A stretch of 64,000 nt of DNA from Devosia sp. (GTDB lineage Bacteria > Pseudomonadota > Alphaproteobacteria > Rhizobiales > Devosiaceae). The notes under the pieces were generated by a model. That model had not been told where the DNA came from. It saw only the letters and a program-made list of their open reading frames with translations, and did not search any database. The stretch is from positions 2,629,001 to 2,693,000 of the forward strand of contig CP051235.1 in the NCBI GenBank assembly GCA_017794705.1, written 5' to 3'. This document shows, one piece after another, positions 1-9,284 of the stretch (the first letter of the stretch is position 1; the number at the start of each line of letters is the position of its first letter). The position numbers and the translations under genes were made by a program.

Positions 1-111
1 TGCAATGCGCGCGCGCGTTCCATCGCTGTCATCTGTTGATCTGCAGCGGGCTTCAAGTGGGGAAGCCATACGGAAAGCTGACGCGGGCTCTGGCGTAAAA
101 GGTCCAGCGAC
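1..111. other. Left-edge leader, no gene identified
   Basis: This stretch precedes the first permease gene. I translated its three forward frames and recognised no protein in any of them. It may be the 3' end or downstream spacer of an upstream substrate-binding protein gene, which usually precedes oppB, but the sequence does not show this. Confidence 0.4.
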
Positions 112-1035
112 ATGTTCAATTTCGTCCTGAGAAGGCTTGGCATCGCCATACCGACGATGCTCCTGCTCATCATCTTTTCATTCATCATGATGCACGCCGC
201 GCCCGGTGGCCCGTTCAATTCAGAACGGCCCTTGCCGCCGCAGGTGCTGGCGAACATCGAGGCCCGCTACGGGCTCGACAAGCCGTTGCCGGTGCAGATG
301 TTCGACTATGTGGTTGCCATCGTGACCCAGTTCGATTTCGGCCCTTCGTTCCGCTACGCGGACCGTTCGGTGAACGACATTATTGCCTTGGGTTTTCCGG
401 TGACCCTGACCTACGGGCTCTGGTCCTTCGTGGTGGCGGTGACGGTGGGCGTCTCGCTTGGCGTGGCGGCGGCCGTCTACCACAACAGCTGGCTGGACTA
501 TCTGGCGGTGGGCGTTTCCATCGGCGCGCAGGTGCTGCCCAACTTCGTAATGGCGCCCATTCTCGTGCTGGTCTTCACGCTCTGGCTTGGTCTTTTACCG
601 GGCGGCGGCTGGAACGGCGGGCAGTGGAACCACGTCATCATGCCGGTCATCGCGCTCAGTACGAGCTACATGGCCAATATCGCGCGCATCACCAGGTCGT
701 CGATGCTGGAAGTGCTGCACTCCAATTTCATCCGCACGGCGCGGGCCAAGGGCCTGCCGCAGCGCCGGATCATCTGGACGCATGCACTGAAACCAAGCCT
801 GTTGCCGGTGATTTCCTATCTCGGCCCGGCCTTCGTCGGCATGATCACCGGTTCGGTTGTGGTCGACGTCTATTTCTCGACCGGCGGCATCGGCCAGCTG
901 TTCGTCAATTCCGCCCTGACCCGAGACTATTCGGTGATGATGGGCATCACGATCCTGTTCGGGGCACTGACCATCTTTTTCAACATGGTGGTCGACGTGC
1001 TCTACGCCTGGATTGATCCCAAGATCAGGCTGTAG
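112..1035 (+). CDS. oppB: Peptide/dipeptide ABC transporter permease, OppB/DppB family
   Basis: This is an inner-membrane permease of a peptide-type ABC importer. The 307-residue length and about six membrane segments fit the family. Near residues 200-240 there is the cytoplasmic EAA loop (RTARAKGLPQRRI) that docks on the ATPase subunits. The N-terminus begins with the usual FVLRRLG start of OppB/DppB proteins. It is the first gene of a tight permease-permease-ATPase-ATPase operon, 11 bases before the next gene. The substrate-binding protein is not in the window, so the substrate (oligopeptide, dipeptide, nickel or sugar) cannot be told. Family assignment is sure; the symbol denotes the family only. 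Confidence 0.9.
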   Translation: MFNFVLRRLGIAIPTMLLLIIFSFIMMHAAPGGPFNSERPLPPQVLANIEARYGLDKPLPVQMFDYVVAIVTQFDFGPSFRYADRSVNDIIALGFPVTLTYGLWSFVVAVTVGVSLGVAAAVYHNSWLDYLAVGVSIGAQVLPNFVMAPILVLVFTLWLGLLPGGGWNGGQWNHVIMPVIALSTSYMANIARITRSSMLEVLHSNFIRTARAKGLPQRRIIWTHALKPSLLPVISYLGPAFVGMITGSVVVDVYFSTGGIGQLFVNSALTRDYSVMMGITILFGALTIFFNMVVDVLYAWIDPKIRL

Positions 1036-1046
1036 GAGCGGGTATC

Positions 1047-1976
1047 ATGTTTGCAAATACCAAAAAGGTCGAAGAATTCGCCGAGAACATGGCCTCCGTC
1101 GACACGGTGAAGGGGCGGTCGCTGTGGCAGGACGCCATGGGCCGCTTCCTCAAGAACAAGGCAGCGGTGACCAGCGTCATTCTTTTGGGGCTGATTCTGC
1201 TGTTCTCGTTCGTGGGGCCCTATTTCGCGCAGTGGACCAACGAGGAAATCGACTGGAGCACACTCGGCGCGGTCGCCGAAAAGGGGCGCCCCTCGATCGA
1301 GTCCGGCCACTATTTCGGCACTGACGATCTGGGACGTGACCTTTATTCGCGCGTTATCCAGGGGACGCAGGTCTCGTTGATGGTGGGTGTTGTCGGTGCC
1401 CTGATCGCCGTGATCGTGGGTACGCTTTATGGCGCCATCGCCGGTTATTTCGGCGGGCGCGTGGACAGCGTCATGATGCGTGCTGTCGATATCCTGATGG
1501 CCATTCCCTACATGTTCATCCTGATCCTGTTGCTGGTCGTGTTTGGCCGCTCGATCATCATGCTGTTCGTGGGCATTGGGCTGGTCAGTTGGCTCTCTAT
1601 GGCGCGTATCGTGCGCGGGCAGACGCTGACCATCAAGAACAAGGAATTCGTCGAGGCGGCGATTGCCACCGGCGTGCCGAGTTTCATCATCATCCTCAGA
1701 CACATCGTGCCCAACCTGTTGGGCGTGGTGGTTGTCTATGCGACGCTGCTTGTGCCCGAGATGATCCTGACCGAGAGCTTCATCTCTTTCCTGGGACTCG
1801 GCGTTCAGGAACCGAACACCTCGTGGGGCGCGCTGATCTCCGACGGCGCCGGCACGATCCAGTACGGCACCTTGTGGCAGCTCCTGTTCCCGCTGTTCTT
1901 CTTCGTGGTGTCGCTGTTTTCCTTCTACTTCATTGGTGACGGGCTGCGTGACGCGCTCGATCCCAAGGACCGCTGA
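1047..1976 (+). CDS. oppC: Peptide/dipeptide ABC transporter permease, OppC/DppC family
   Basis: This is the second inner-membrane permease of the importer and forms the channel with the preceding OppB-type protein. It has the OppC N-terminal region before the first membrane helix (residues 25-50), the family signature GTDDLGRDLYSR near residue 92, and an EAA loop (FVEAAIATGVPSF) near residue 200. The length of 309 residues is normal. An ATG with a GGAGCGGG upstream sequence starts it 11 bases after oppB. It is followed at 13 bases by the first ATPase gene, so all four genes are almost certainly one transcript. Confidence 0.9.
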   Translation: MFANTKKVEEFAENMASVDTVKGRSLWQDAMGRFLKNKAAVTSVILLGLILLFSFVGPYFAQWTNEEIDWSTLGAVAEKGRPSIESGHYFGTDDLGRDLYSRVIQGTQVSLMVGVVGALIAVIVGTLYGAIAGYFGGRVDSVMMRAVDILMAIPYMFILILLLVVFGRSIIMLFVGIGLVSWLSMARIVRGQTLTIKNKEFVEAAIATGVPSFIIILRHIVPNLLGVVVVYATLLVPEMILTESFISFLGLGVQEPNTSWGALISDGAGTIQYGTLWQLLFPLFFFVVSLFSFYFIGDGLRDALDPKDR

Positions 1977-1989
1977 GTGAGGCTTTGAG

Positions 1990-2961
1990 ATGAGTTTGCT
2001 TGAAGTCAAGGATCTGTCGATCTCGTTCGAAATCACCGACGGTACGGTGAACGCGGTCAACGGGTTGAGTTTTGATATCGACGCGGGCCAGACACTGGCC
2101 ATCGTGGGCGAAAGCGGGTCGGGCAAGAGCCAGACCGTGTTCGCCGCGATGGGGCTTCTGGCCGATAATGGCACGGCGAAGGGCAGCATCAAGTTTGGCG
2201 ATCTGGAACTGATCGGCATGTCCGAACAGCGGCTGAACAAGGTGAGGGCCGAACAGATCGCGATGATCTTCCAGGACCCGATGACCTCGCTCAATCCCTA
2301 CATGCGCATCTCCGATCAGATGGTCGAGGTGCTCATGCAGCACAAGAAGATGAACAAGTCCGACGCGCTGAAGGAAAGCATCAAGATGCTGGAAGCGGTG
2401 CACCTGCCGGACGCCAAGAGCGTCATCCGGCGCTATCCGCACGAATGCTCGGGCGGCATGCGCCAGCGCATCATGATCGCCATGGCCCTCTTGTGCAGGC
2501 CCAAGCTTTTGATCGCCGACGAACCGACGACCGCGCTCGACGTGACGGTGCAGGCCCAGATCATGACGCTTTTGAGCGACGTGCAGAAGGAATTCGGTAC
2601 GGCCATTATCCTGATCACCCATGACCTGGGTGTTGTCGCCGGCTCGTGCCGCGAAACGCTGGTCATGTACGGTGGGCGAGTGATGGAGTTTGGCAAGACC
2701 AAGGATATCTTTGCCAGTCCGGGGCACCCCTATACGAAGGGGCTGCTCAGTGCCATTCCGCGGCTTGATACGGAAAATGCCGAATTGGCTTCAATTCCCG
2801 GCAATCCGCCCAATGCCATGACCCTGCCCAAGGGCTGTCCGTTCGCCGGGCGCTGCGCACACACGATGGACAAGTGCTGGGACGTGATGCCGGCGCTCGA
2901 GCCGTTTGCCGAGGGCACCCGGCTGCGCGCCTGCCACCTGCCGCTTGAGGAAATGAACTGA
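1990..2961 (+). CDS. oppD: Peptide ABC transporter ATP-binding protein, OppD/DppD family
   Basis: This is one of the two ATPases powering the importer at the inner face of the membrane. It has a Walker A motif GESGSGKS (residues 40-47), the Q-loop [10 protein letters not shown], the ABC signature CSGGMRQR, Walker [13 protein letters not shown] and the switch His in ITHDLG. The C-terminal oligopeptide-transporter extension is present ([15 protein letters not shown], then a Cys-containing [10 protein letters not shown] segment that can bind an iron-sulfur cluster in this family). It ends in TGATG, overlapping the start of the next gene, which implies translational coupling with its partner ATPase. 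Confidence 0.92.
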   Translation: MSLLEVKDLSISFEITDGTVNAVNGLSFDIDAGQTLAIVGESGSGKSQTVFAAMGLLADNGTAKGSIKFGDLELIGMSEQRLNKVRAEQIAMIFQDPMTSLNPYMRISDQMVEVLMQHKKMNKSDALKESIKMLEAVHLPDAKSVIRRYPHECSGGMRQRIMIAMALLCRPKLLIADEPTTALDVTVQAQIMTLLSDVQKEFGTAIILITHDLGVVAGSCRETLVMYGGRVMEFGKTKDIFASPGHPYTKGLLSAIPRLDTENAELASIPGNPPNAMTLPKGCPFAGRCAHTMDKCWDVMPALEPFAEGTRLRACHLPLEEMN

Positions 2962-3950
2962 TGAGTGAAGCAGAAACCCTTTTGCGTGTGGAAGACCTCA
3001 AGGTCTATTTCGACATCCGCCCCGAAGGCGCCATGCCATGGACCAAGTCGCTGAAGCTCAAGGCGGTCGACGGGGTCAGCTTTGACCTGAAGGCCGGCGA
3101 GACGCTCGGGATCGTCGGCGAATCCGGCTGCGGCAAGTCCACTTTGGCGCGCGCTGTCATTTCCATGGTGCCTGCGGAGTCCGGGCACATCGTCTGGCTC
3201 GGCAAGGATCTGGCAGGCAAGACTGGCGATGCCATCCGGCCGGTCCGCCGTGAAATCCAGATGATTTTCCAGGACCCGCTGGCCTCGCTCAACCCGCGCA
3301 TGACCATTGGCGACATCATCTCCGAGCCACTGTGGACACATCATCCGAAGATGAAAAAGGCCGAGGTAAAGCTCAAGGTCGAGGACATGATGCGCAAGGT
3401 CGGGCTGTTGCCCAACCTGATCAACCGCTATCCGCATGAGTTCTCAGGTGGCCAGTGCCAGCGTATCGGCATTGCCCGGGCGCTGATCCTTGAACCCAAG
3501 CTGATCATTTGTGACGAGCCTGTCTCGGCCCTCGACGTGTCCATTCAGGCCCAGGTGATCAACCTCCTGCAGAGCCTGCAGGACGAGTTGGGCCTGTCGC
3601 TGATCTTCATTGCCCACGACCTCAGCGTTGTGAAGCATATTTCAGACCGGGTCATGGTGCTGTATCTCGGCAATGGCTGCGAGATCGCCACCTCCAAGGA
3701 CCTTTATGCGCATCCGCGGCATCCCTATACGCGGCTGCTGATTTCAGCAGTGCCGATTCCGGACCCTTCGATTGAGCTCAGCCGCGAGGTGGAATTGATC
3801 AAGGGCGAGCTGCCGTCGCCGCTTAATCCGCCCTCGGGATGCGTTTTCCGGACCCGCTGTCCGAAGGCTCAGCCGCTTTGCGCGGAGGAAAAACCGAAAA
3901 TGGAGGAAAAGTCGGACGGGCATTTTGCCGCCTGCCATTTCCCCGACTGA
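2961..3950 (+). CDS. oppF: Peptide ABC transporter ATP-binding protein, OppF/DppF family
   Basis: This is the second ATPase of the peptide importer, paired with OppD. Walker A is GESGCGKS near residue 53, followed by a Q-loop (FQDPLASLNP), signature SGGQCQR, Walker B LIICDEPVSALD and the switch His in IAHDLS. The C-terminal OppF extension carries the Cys-containing GCVFRTRCPKA segment. The length of 329 residues is typical. The start codon overlaps the oppD stop by one base. It is the last gene of the operon and is followed by a hairpin 7 bases after the stop. Confidence 0.92.
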   Translation: MSEAETLLRVEDLKVYFDIRPEGAMPWTKSLKLKAVDGVSFDLKAGETLGIVGESGCGKSTLARAVISMVPAESGHIVWLGKDLAGKTGDAIRPVRREIQMIFQDPLASLNPRMTIGDIISEPLWTHHPKMKKAEVKLKVEDMMRKVGLLPNLINRYPHEFSGGQCQRIGIARALILEPKLIICDEPVSALDVSIQAQVINLLQSLQDELGLSLIFIAHDLSVVKHISDRVMVLYLGNGCEIATSKDLYAHPRHPYTRLLISAVPIPDPSIELSREVELIKGELPSPLNPPSGCVFRTRCPKAQPLCAEEKPKMEEKSDGHFAACHFPD

Positions 3951-3956
3951 TTTGTG

Positions 3957-3983
3957 AACGCCGGACCCGATGGCCCGGCGTTT
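3957..3983 (+). terminator. Hairpin at end of the opp operon
   Basis: Eight-base arms AACGCCGG and CCGGCGTT form a perfect stem with a 10-base loop, just after the oppF stop codon. Only three T residues follow, so this may be a weak intrinsic terminator or an mRNA-protecting 3' hairpin. Confidence 0.5.
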
Positions 3984-3997
3984 GCTGCCGCCCGGCG

Positions 3998-4025
3998 TTG
4001 ACATGGGTGCCCAATGGCCCTATAT
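3998..4025 (+). promoter_or_regulatory. Housekeeping promoter of rpmJ
   Basis: TTGACA at 3998-4003 and CTATAT at 4020-4025 are separated by 16 bases, which matches the alphaproteobacterial sigma-70 consensus. Transcription would start near 4032, giving a leader of about 52 bases before the rpmJ ATG. Confidence 0.8.
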
Positions 4026-4083
4026 CCAGCGCCAGTTTGCGGGCGCTCGGCGCCCCTTTATTTTTGCCTCACAGGGGTTGGAC

Positions 4084-4209
4084 ATGAAAATCCGGAATTC
4101 GCTACGTGCGCTGATGGGCCGGCACCGCGACAACAAGCTTGTCCGCCGCCGGGGCCGTTACTACATCATCAACAAGGTCAACAAGCGCTTCAAGGCCCGT
4201 CAGGGCTAA
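4084..4209 (+). CDS. rpmJ: 50S ribosomal protein L36
   Basis: This is the 41-residue ribosomal protein L36 of the large subunit. It is very basic and opens with [17 protein letters not shown] and ends in RFKARQG, as L36 does in this class. It contains no cysteine, so it is the zinc-free (C-minus, YkgO-like) form; this form is usual in alphaproteobacteria. The gene is monocistronic, lying between a consensus promoter (3998-4025) and a T-tailed terminator (4239-4264). A longer in-frame start at 3970 lies upstream of the predicted transcription start and is rejected. Confidence 0.95.
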   Translation: MKIRNSLRALMGRHRDNKLVRRRGRYYIINKVNKRFKARQG

Positions 4210-4238
4210 GCTTGTTGGACTCTGTCCGAGTTTGAAAG

Positions 4239-4264
4239 ACCCGCCATTCAGGCGGGTTTTTTGT
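4239..4264 (+). terminator. Intrinsic terminator of rpmJ
   Basis: The arms ACCCGCC and GGCGGGT pair around a 5-base loop and are followed directly by a run of T. It lies 30 bases after the rpmJ stop and just before the end of the convergent peptidase gene. Confidence 0.9.
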
Positions 4265-4271
4265 TGGCTGA

Positions 4272-5648
4272 TCAGGCGAGCTTCGCCAGCAGCCGCACCC
4301 ATGACCTGATGCCCTTGTGAAAGCTTTCGAGGTCATATTTCTCGTTGGGGGAGTGGACGGCATCGTCCTCACGGCCGAAGCCGATCATCAGGGCATCGAG
4401 CCCGAGGTATTTCTTTATCGATTCCACTGCCGGGATCGAGCCGCCGCCACCGTGCAATACGGGTTCACGCCCCCATTCCTCGGTCAGCGCCTGTTTGGCG
4501 TGTTCCATGTAAGGGCCGTCGAAGGGAACGGCGACCGCCGAGGCGGCGCCGTGATCGGCAAAAGTCACCTTGCAGTCAGGGGGCAGGTTTTTGCGGATAT
4601 GGGCGTGGAAGGCGGCGCGGATTTTTTCCGGATCCTGATCGGCCACCAGCCGGAAGGAAATCTTGGCGCTGGCCTTCGCCGGAATGACGGTCTTGAAGCC
4701 CTCGCCGGTGTAGCCGCCGGAAATGCCATTGATCTCGCAGGTCGGGCGGGCGTTGACCTGTTCAAAGACCGTGCGGTCCTTTTCGCCTGCCGGGGTGGTG
4801 AGGCCGACATCACCGAGAAAGCGTTTCTCGTCGAAATCCAGGCCCTTCCACATCTCGCGTATGTCGTCGGGCGTTTCGACCACATCGTCGTAGAAGCCTT
4901 CGATGGTGACGCCACCTTCATTGTTGCGCAGGCCGGCGATCAGTTCGGCCAGCACCTGGTTGGGGTTGCAGGCGGCGGAACCGTATCCGCCGGAATGCAG
5001 GTCGCGGGTGGCGCAGGTGATCGTCATCTCCTCGGCGACAAGACCGCGCAAGCCGGTGACGATGGCGGGGGTCTTGGGGTCCCACATGCCGGTGTCGCAG
5101 ACCAGCGCCAGATCGGCCCTGTAGGCATCCGCGTTGGCCCTCACGAACGGCGCGAAGTTTTTTGATGCTGATTCTTCCTCGCCTTCGATCAGGAAGCTGA
5201 GGCCGATGGGCAGGCTGCCGGTGACGGCCAGAAAGGCGCGGCAGGCTTCGAGGAACGTCATCACCTGACCCTTGTCGTCGACGGCGCCGCGGGCAAATAT
5301 CTTGCCGTCATTGAGCACCGGGTCGAACGGGTCTGTGTTCCAAAGCTCGATCGGGTCGACGGGTTGAACGTCATAGTGCCCGTAGAAGACGGCGTTCAAT
5401 CCATCGGGTTTCCGCGCATGACCGGTGACCATGGGATGACCATCGGTCTCACCGATGGAAGCGTCGACGCCTTGCGTTCCGAGTTCATCGACCAGCCATT
5501 GAGCCGTCTTGCGGCACTCGCCGGCATAGGCCGGGTCAGTTGAGATGGAGGGAATGCGCAGCAGCCCGAAGAGCCGTTCGAGACTGTCATCGATATGAGC
5601 ATCAACGTGCTCCAGTATCGCGTCGACCTGGTTCGGTTCGAGGGCCAT
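4272..5648 (-). CDS. M20 family metallopeptidase (dipeptidase)
   Basis: This is a cytoplasmic zinc peptidase of the M20/ArgE-DapE family, expected to split dipeptides or deacylate amino acids. The 458-residue length fits the M20 dipeptidase subgroup. Metal and catalytic motifs are visible: YGHYDVQPVD (first zinc His and catalytic Asp), GAVDDKGQ (bridging Asp) and the catalytic pair in IEGEEESAS. The dimerisation lid lies between about residues 215 and 330. It may be co-transcribed with pyk, which ends 22 bases upstream. Exact substrate is unknown; nearby peptide-importer genes are on the other strand and need not be linked. Confidence 0.88.
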   Translation of the reverse strand: MALEPNQVDAILEHVDAHIDDSLERLFGLLRIPSISTDPAYAGECRKTAQWLVDELGTQGVDASIGETDGHPMVTGHARKPDGLNAVFYGHYDVQPVDPIELWNTDPFDPVLNDGKIFARGAVDDKGQVMTFLEACRAFLAVTGSLPIGLSFLIEGEEESASKNFAPFVRANADAYRADLALVCDTGMWDPKTPAIVTGLRGLVAEEMTITCATRDLHSGGYGSAACNPNQVLAELIAGLRNNEGGVTIEGFYDDVVETPDDIREMWKGLDFDEKRFLGDVGLTTPAGEKDRTVFEQVNARPTCEINGISGGYTGEGFKTVIPAKASAKISFRLVADQDPEKIRAAFHAHIRKNLPPDCKVTFADHGAASAVAVPFDGPYMEHAKQALTEEWGREPVLHGGGGSIPAVESIKKYLGLDALMIGFGREDDAVHSPNEKYDLESFHKGIRSWVRLLAKLA

Positions 5649-5670
5649 GCAGCGCTCCTGTCAGGTGTTG

Positions 5671-7107
5671 TTACGACGATCCCTTGCCGTCCTGAGCGAC
5701 GAAGGCGATGCGCAGCATGTTGGTGGCACCGGGGGTGCCCAGCGGCACGCCGGCGGTGATGGCGACACGGTCGCCGGGGCGGGCGAAGCCTTCGGCGTAG
5801 GCCATCGCACAGGCGGCGTCGACCATGCCTTCCAGCGAGTTGGATTCTTCCATCTGCACCGTGTGCAGGCCCCAGACCAGCGACAGGCGCCGCACGGCGC
5901 GGATGTTGGGCGAAAGGGCGATGATCGGCTGGTAGGGCCGCTCACGGGCAGCGCGAATGGCGGTGGAGCCCGAGGAGGTATAGGTGACGATCGCGGCCAG
6001 ATCGAGGGTTTCGGCGACCTGCCGGGTGGCGGCGGAGATGGCGTCAGCGGCGGTCGCCTCGGGTTGATGCGACTGGGCGCGGATGATGGCGGGATAGTTG
6101 ACGTCGGTCTCCACCTCGACGGCGACCTTGTTCATGGTCTCGACCGCCTCGACGGGGAACTCGCCGCTGGCCGATTCCGCCGACAGCATGATCGCATCGG
6201 CACCCTCGAACACGGCGATGGAGACGTCTGAGACCTCGGCGCGGGTGGGCACCGGAGACGAGATCATCGATTCCAGCATCTGGGTGGCCACGACCACCGG
6301 CTTGCCGAACCTGCGGGCCGTGCGGATCATGCGCTTCTGCAATCCGGGAAGCTTTTCGAGGGGCATTTCGACGCCCAGGTCACCGCGGGCGATCATGAAG
6401 GCGTCACAAAGTTTGATGATCTCTTCGAGCCGCTGCACGGCCTGCGGCTTTTCGATCTTGGCCAGCACACCGGCCTGGCCCTGGACGATCTTTCTGACCT
6501 CGATAATGTCCTCGGGGCGCTGCACGAAGCTGAGCGCCACCCAGTCGACATTGAGTTCGAGCGCCCGCAGCAGGTCGGCATGATCCTTGTCGGTCATGGC
6601 GCCGACGCTCAACAGCGAATCCGGCACCGAGACGCCCTTGCGGTTGGACAGGGTGCCGCCATGCAGCACCTCGGTAACGATCTTGCCGTCCTCGACCGCC
6701 GTCGCCTTCAACTCGATCCGCCCGTCATCGAGCAGCAGCCGGTGCCCCGGTTCGACCGCCTCGAATATCTCCGGGTGTGGCAGGTAGACCCGGTCCACCG
6801 TGCCTTCGGTTTCGTCATTGTCGAGCGTGAAACGGGCGCCGTCCTCCAGTTCCACGGCATCACCGGCAAACTTGCCAACGCGGATCTTGGGGCCCTGCAG
6901 GTCAACCAGAATGCCGAGCGGATGGTTGAGGTCGGCTTCAACGGCCCGGATCTTGCTGACGAGGTCCGCCAGCACATCGTGGCTTGAATGGCTCATGTTG
7001 ATGCGGAACACGTCCGCACCCGCCTTGGCCAGTTTGGCAATCATCTTCTCGTCGCGGGACGCCGGGCCCAGCGTGGCGAGTATCTTCACACGGCGATGAC
7101 GTCTCAT
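5671..7107 (-). CDS. pyk: Pyruvate kinase
   Basis: This enzyme converts phosphoenolpyruvate and ADP to pyruvate and ATP, the last step of lower glycolysis. The 478 residues open with RHRRVKILATLGPAS, the standard start. The barrel carries the Mg-binding signature IARGDLGVEMP and the adjacent loop ATQMLESM. The C-terminal allosteric domain is complete. Its start overlaps the stop of the upstream DUF1036 gene by 4 bases, so the two are translated from one message. The enzyme is full length with no visible defect. Confidence 0.97.
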   Translation of the reverse strand: MRRHRRVKILATLGPASRDEKMIAKLAKAGADVFRINMSHSSHDVLADLVSKIRAVEADLNHPLGILVDLQGPKIRVGKFAGDAVELEDGARFTLDNDETEGTVDRVYLPHPEIFEAVEPGHRLLLDDGRIELKATAVEDGKIVTEVLHGGTLSNRKGVSVPDSLLSVGAMTDKDHADLLRALELNVDWVALSFVQRPEDIIEVRKIVQGQAGVLAKIEKPQAVQRLEEIIKLCDAFMIARGDLGVEMPLEKLPGLQKRMIRTARRFGKPVVVATQMLESMISSPVPTRAEVSDVSIAVFEGADAIMLSAESASGEFPVEAVETMNKVAVEVETDVNYPAIIRAQSHQPEATAADAISAATRQVAETLDLAAIVTYTSSGSTAIRAARERPYQPIIALSPNIRAVRRLSLVWGLHTVQMEESNSLEGMVDAACAMAYAEGFARPGDRVAITAGVPLGTPGATNMLRIAFVAQDGKGSS

Positions 7108-7613
7108 TCGCTGCCTATGTTTTCCTGGTCAGGGTCCAGCTGTTCGACATCATCAGTTGAGGCGCCGCTGGCGTTGGCTTCCGTGAGCTGCAGCGTCCAG
7201 TTCTGCCGCTCACCCGTATCGACTTCGAAAAATCCTGTCCGCTCGTAGCCTCTCGCCAGACAATCTTCAACGCCAAATATGGTGAAGCTCTCGTCCTGGG
7301 TGCACATGTAGACCTCGCCGTCCCAGGTTCCGCCCCCGATATCGTCCGCTGCAAACAGATAGAAATAACGGGCGTTGAGCTCACCCTGAAACACGGTGGC
7401 ACAGTCACTGGGCGGGGCGATCCACCAGCCCTCGGACTGCCAGCCGCGCTCGGCGCGATAGCCGAGTGCAACCGATATCGGATTTGACGTGGTGTTGCAG
7501 ACACGCAAGTCGGCCAGGGCCTGCGTTGCTGCAAACGGCGTCAGTGAGCCTGCAAAGGCAAGCATTGCGATGATCGGCAGAACAGGGCGGGGCAAAATGG
7601 TTTTGCGGCTCAT
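7104..7613 (-). CDS. Exported DUF1036 domain protein
   Basis: This is a secreted or periplasmic protein of the DUF1036 family, which has no established function. From the ATG at 7613 it starts MSRKTILPRP, followed by a hydrophobic signal segment and a likely cleavage after ALA. The mature part begins DLRVCNTTSNPISVALGY and has four cysteines in pairs suited to disulfides (VCN, DCA, MCTQ, DCL). A longer in-frame start at 7658 would put 15 polar residues before the signal peptide and is less likely. It overlaps pyk by 4 bases; joining of a DUF1036 gene to pyk recurs in related genomes, to my knowledge, without a known reason. Confidence 0.85.
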   Translation of the reverse strand: MSRKTILPRPVLPIIAMLAFAGSLTPFAATQALADLRVCNTTSNPISVALGYRAERGWQSEGWWIAPPSDCATVFQGELNARYFYLFAADDIGGGTWDGEVYMCTQDESFTIFGVEDCLARGYERTGFFEVDTGERQNWTLQLTEANASGASTDDVEQLDPDQENIGSE

Positions 7614-7794
7614 GGCTTTGGTGTCACCGTTCATGCAAAAGCGGGTCGGGAGTGTCAATCGCTAGTGCGCCCTTTTGGCGAAATTACGGGTGGATGACGC
7701 CTATCGCGAAGCGCCGGTGTGGATAGCGTGGCAAATGACTTGATCGCGCCGGGTGAACCGGCTTGAACAGGCCCCCAAGCAAGAGGAATTGTAC

Positions 7795-8061
7795 ATGTCT
7801 GACATTGGAGTGGGCCGCGACCAGTTGCGCGCCTTTATCGAGCGGATCGAGCGGCTTGAAGAAGAGAAAAAGGCCATCGCCGATGACATCAAGGAGGTCT
7901 ATGCCGAGGCCAAGGGCAACGGGTTCGACACCAAGGTGATGCGTCAGATCGTCCGCATCCGCAAGCAGGACACCAATGAGCGCATGGAGCAGGAGGCGAT
8001 CCTCGATACCTATATGCATGCGCTCGGCATGGCGATGCAGAACACCGGCAACGACAATTAG
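7795..8061 (+). CDS. gapR: GapR-type DUF2312 nucleoid protein
   Basis: This 88-residue, charged, coiled-coil protein belongs to DUF2312, the family of Caulobacter GapR. GapR is an essential nucleoid protein that encircles overtwisted DNA ahead of polymerases and helps topoisomerases. Features seen are a heptad-rich first half ([18 protein letters not shown]) and the conserved basic segment [13 protein letters not shown]. The ATG at 7795 has an AAGAGGAA ribosome site; an in-frame start 42 bases further up lacks one and extends beyond the family start. The gene ends tail to tail with the MFS gene, sharing 4 bases. Function is transferred from the family. Confidence 0.9.
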   Translation: MSDIGVGRDQLRAFIERIERLEEEKKAIADDIKEVYAEAKGNGFDTKVMRQIVRIRKQDTNERMEQEAILDTYMHALGMAMQNTGNDN

Positions 8062-9284
8062 GATTGCGGCGCGGGGCGCTCCGAAAAAGCGCGGAAGCTC
8101 TTCAGCGTAAGCGGCAGCATGGTGGCGCCAAGGTAGATCAGGCCGGCGGCGAGCAATGCCGCATTCAGTCCGAATACAGAGATCATGGCGCCGGCGGCCA
8201 GTCCGCCGAGCGGCATCAGCGTAAAGCAGAGCGCGGTCACCAGCGAACTGACCCGGCCGACCAGCGGTCTGGGGATGCGTTCAAAGATCACTGCCGACAG
8301 GATCGGGTTCAAAAATCCCGATGAGAACCCGGCGATGGCCACCACGCTCAAAACAGTGGCCAGCGGCACGTCAAGCATGAAAATGATGAAGCGCGGCAGG
8401 CCGGTGATCAAGAAGGCCGTAAAATAGACTGTCAGGCGGGGAAGGCGCTGGGCCAGTCCGGTGGCAACCGCGGCGCCCAGAACCGAGAAACCTGAAAAGC
8501 AGGCAAATACAAACCCAAGTATCGCGGCGCCTTCGCCCGATGATTCAACCCAAACGGGGATCATGACGCTGAATGCGCCCTGATCGACGAAGTTGGTGAT
8601 GGCCAGCATGACGACGATGCCGACCAGCACTGCATCGCCCTTCAGAAACCGCCAACCGGTGCGGAGTTCCTCCAAGTAGCCCAAGGGTTCGGGCTTTTCA
8701 TTCTCGGTTGCCGCGTTGAGCCGCGAAGAGATGCCGAATGCCACCACCAGCGCAGAGGCACCGAGGGCGAACACGTTGAAGCCCAGCGCCAGGGCCGGCC
8801 CCATCAGCGCCACCAATCCGCCTGCAACCGCCGCGCCGATGGTTGAAGCCAGCCGTTCGATGGTGCCGGTGACGCCGGTCGCCCGTTCGAGCGGCAGGTT
8901 TCCCGCCTCGGCGATGGCGGGCACCATGGCGTGCTTGGCCGATTCGGCCGGGCCGCGCAGGGCGCCCATGATGGCAACGAGGGGAAGCAGCACATAGATC
9001 GACAGGCCGCCGGTCAAATGGAGCAGGGGCACCAAGGCAATCGTGACCATCGAGGTCAGATCACCGGCAATGGAAATGGTGCGGGCGCCGAGCCGGTCGA
9101 TGAAAGGGCCGCCCAGCGCCTTGGCGGCGACATAGGGCAGCATTTCGGCAAAGGCCACCAGACCCGTCAGGAAGGGGTCCTGTGTGGTGGTCAGTACCAG
9201 CCAGGGAATGGCGATCATCGACAGGCGGGTGCCGGTCAGCGAAAAGACTTCCGCCAGAGCCAGGGCAAAGAAGGCGCGGGTCAC
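8058..9284 (-). CDS. MFS transporter (EntS-like exporter family)
   Basis: This is a 408-residue inner-membrane transporter of the major facilitator superfamily with about 12 membrane segments. The early segment [18 protein letters not shown] and the [13 protein letters not shown] loop resemble the EntS/MFS_3 branch of drug or siderophore exporters. No substrate can be read from the sequence. It follows the regulator gene with a 4-base stop/start overlap, so the two form one operon, probably under the regulator's own control through the dyad at 9924-9959. Induction by a toxic compound is the simplest guess. Confidence 0.85.
   Translation of the reverse strand: MTRAFFALALAEVFSLTGTRLSMIAIPWLVLTTTQDPFLTGLVAFAEMLPYVAAKALGGPFIDRLGARTISIAGDLTSMVTIALVPLLHLTGGLSIYVLLPLVAIMGALRGPAESAKHAMVPAIAEAGNLPLERATGVTGTIERLASTIGAAVAGGLVALMGPALALGFNVFALGASALVVAFGISSRLNAATENEKPEPLGYLEELRTGWRFLKGDAVLVGIVVMLAITNFVDQGAFSVMIPVWVESSGEGAAILGFVFACFSGFSVLGAAVATGLAQRLPRLTVYFTAFLITGLPRFIIFMLDVPLATVLSVVAIAGFSSGFLNPILSAVIFERIPRPLVGRVSSLVTALCFTLMPLGGLAAGAMISVFGLNAALLAAGLIYLGATMLPLTLKSFRAFSERPAPQS

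Noticed and set aside
3970..4083. Longer N-terminus of L36
   Set aside because: The in-frame extension covers the promoter and leader, and L36 proteins begin at MKIRNSL.
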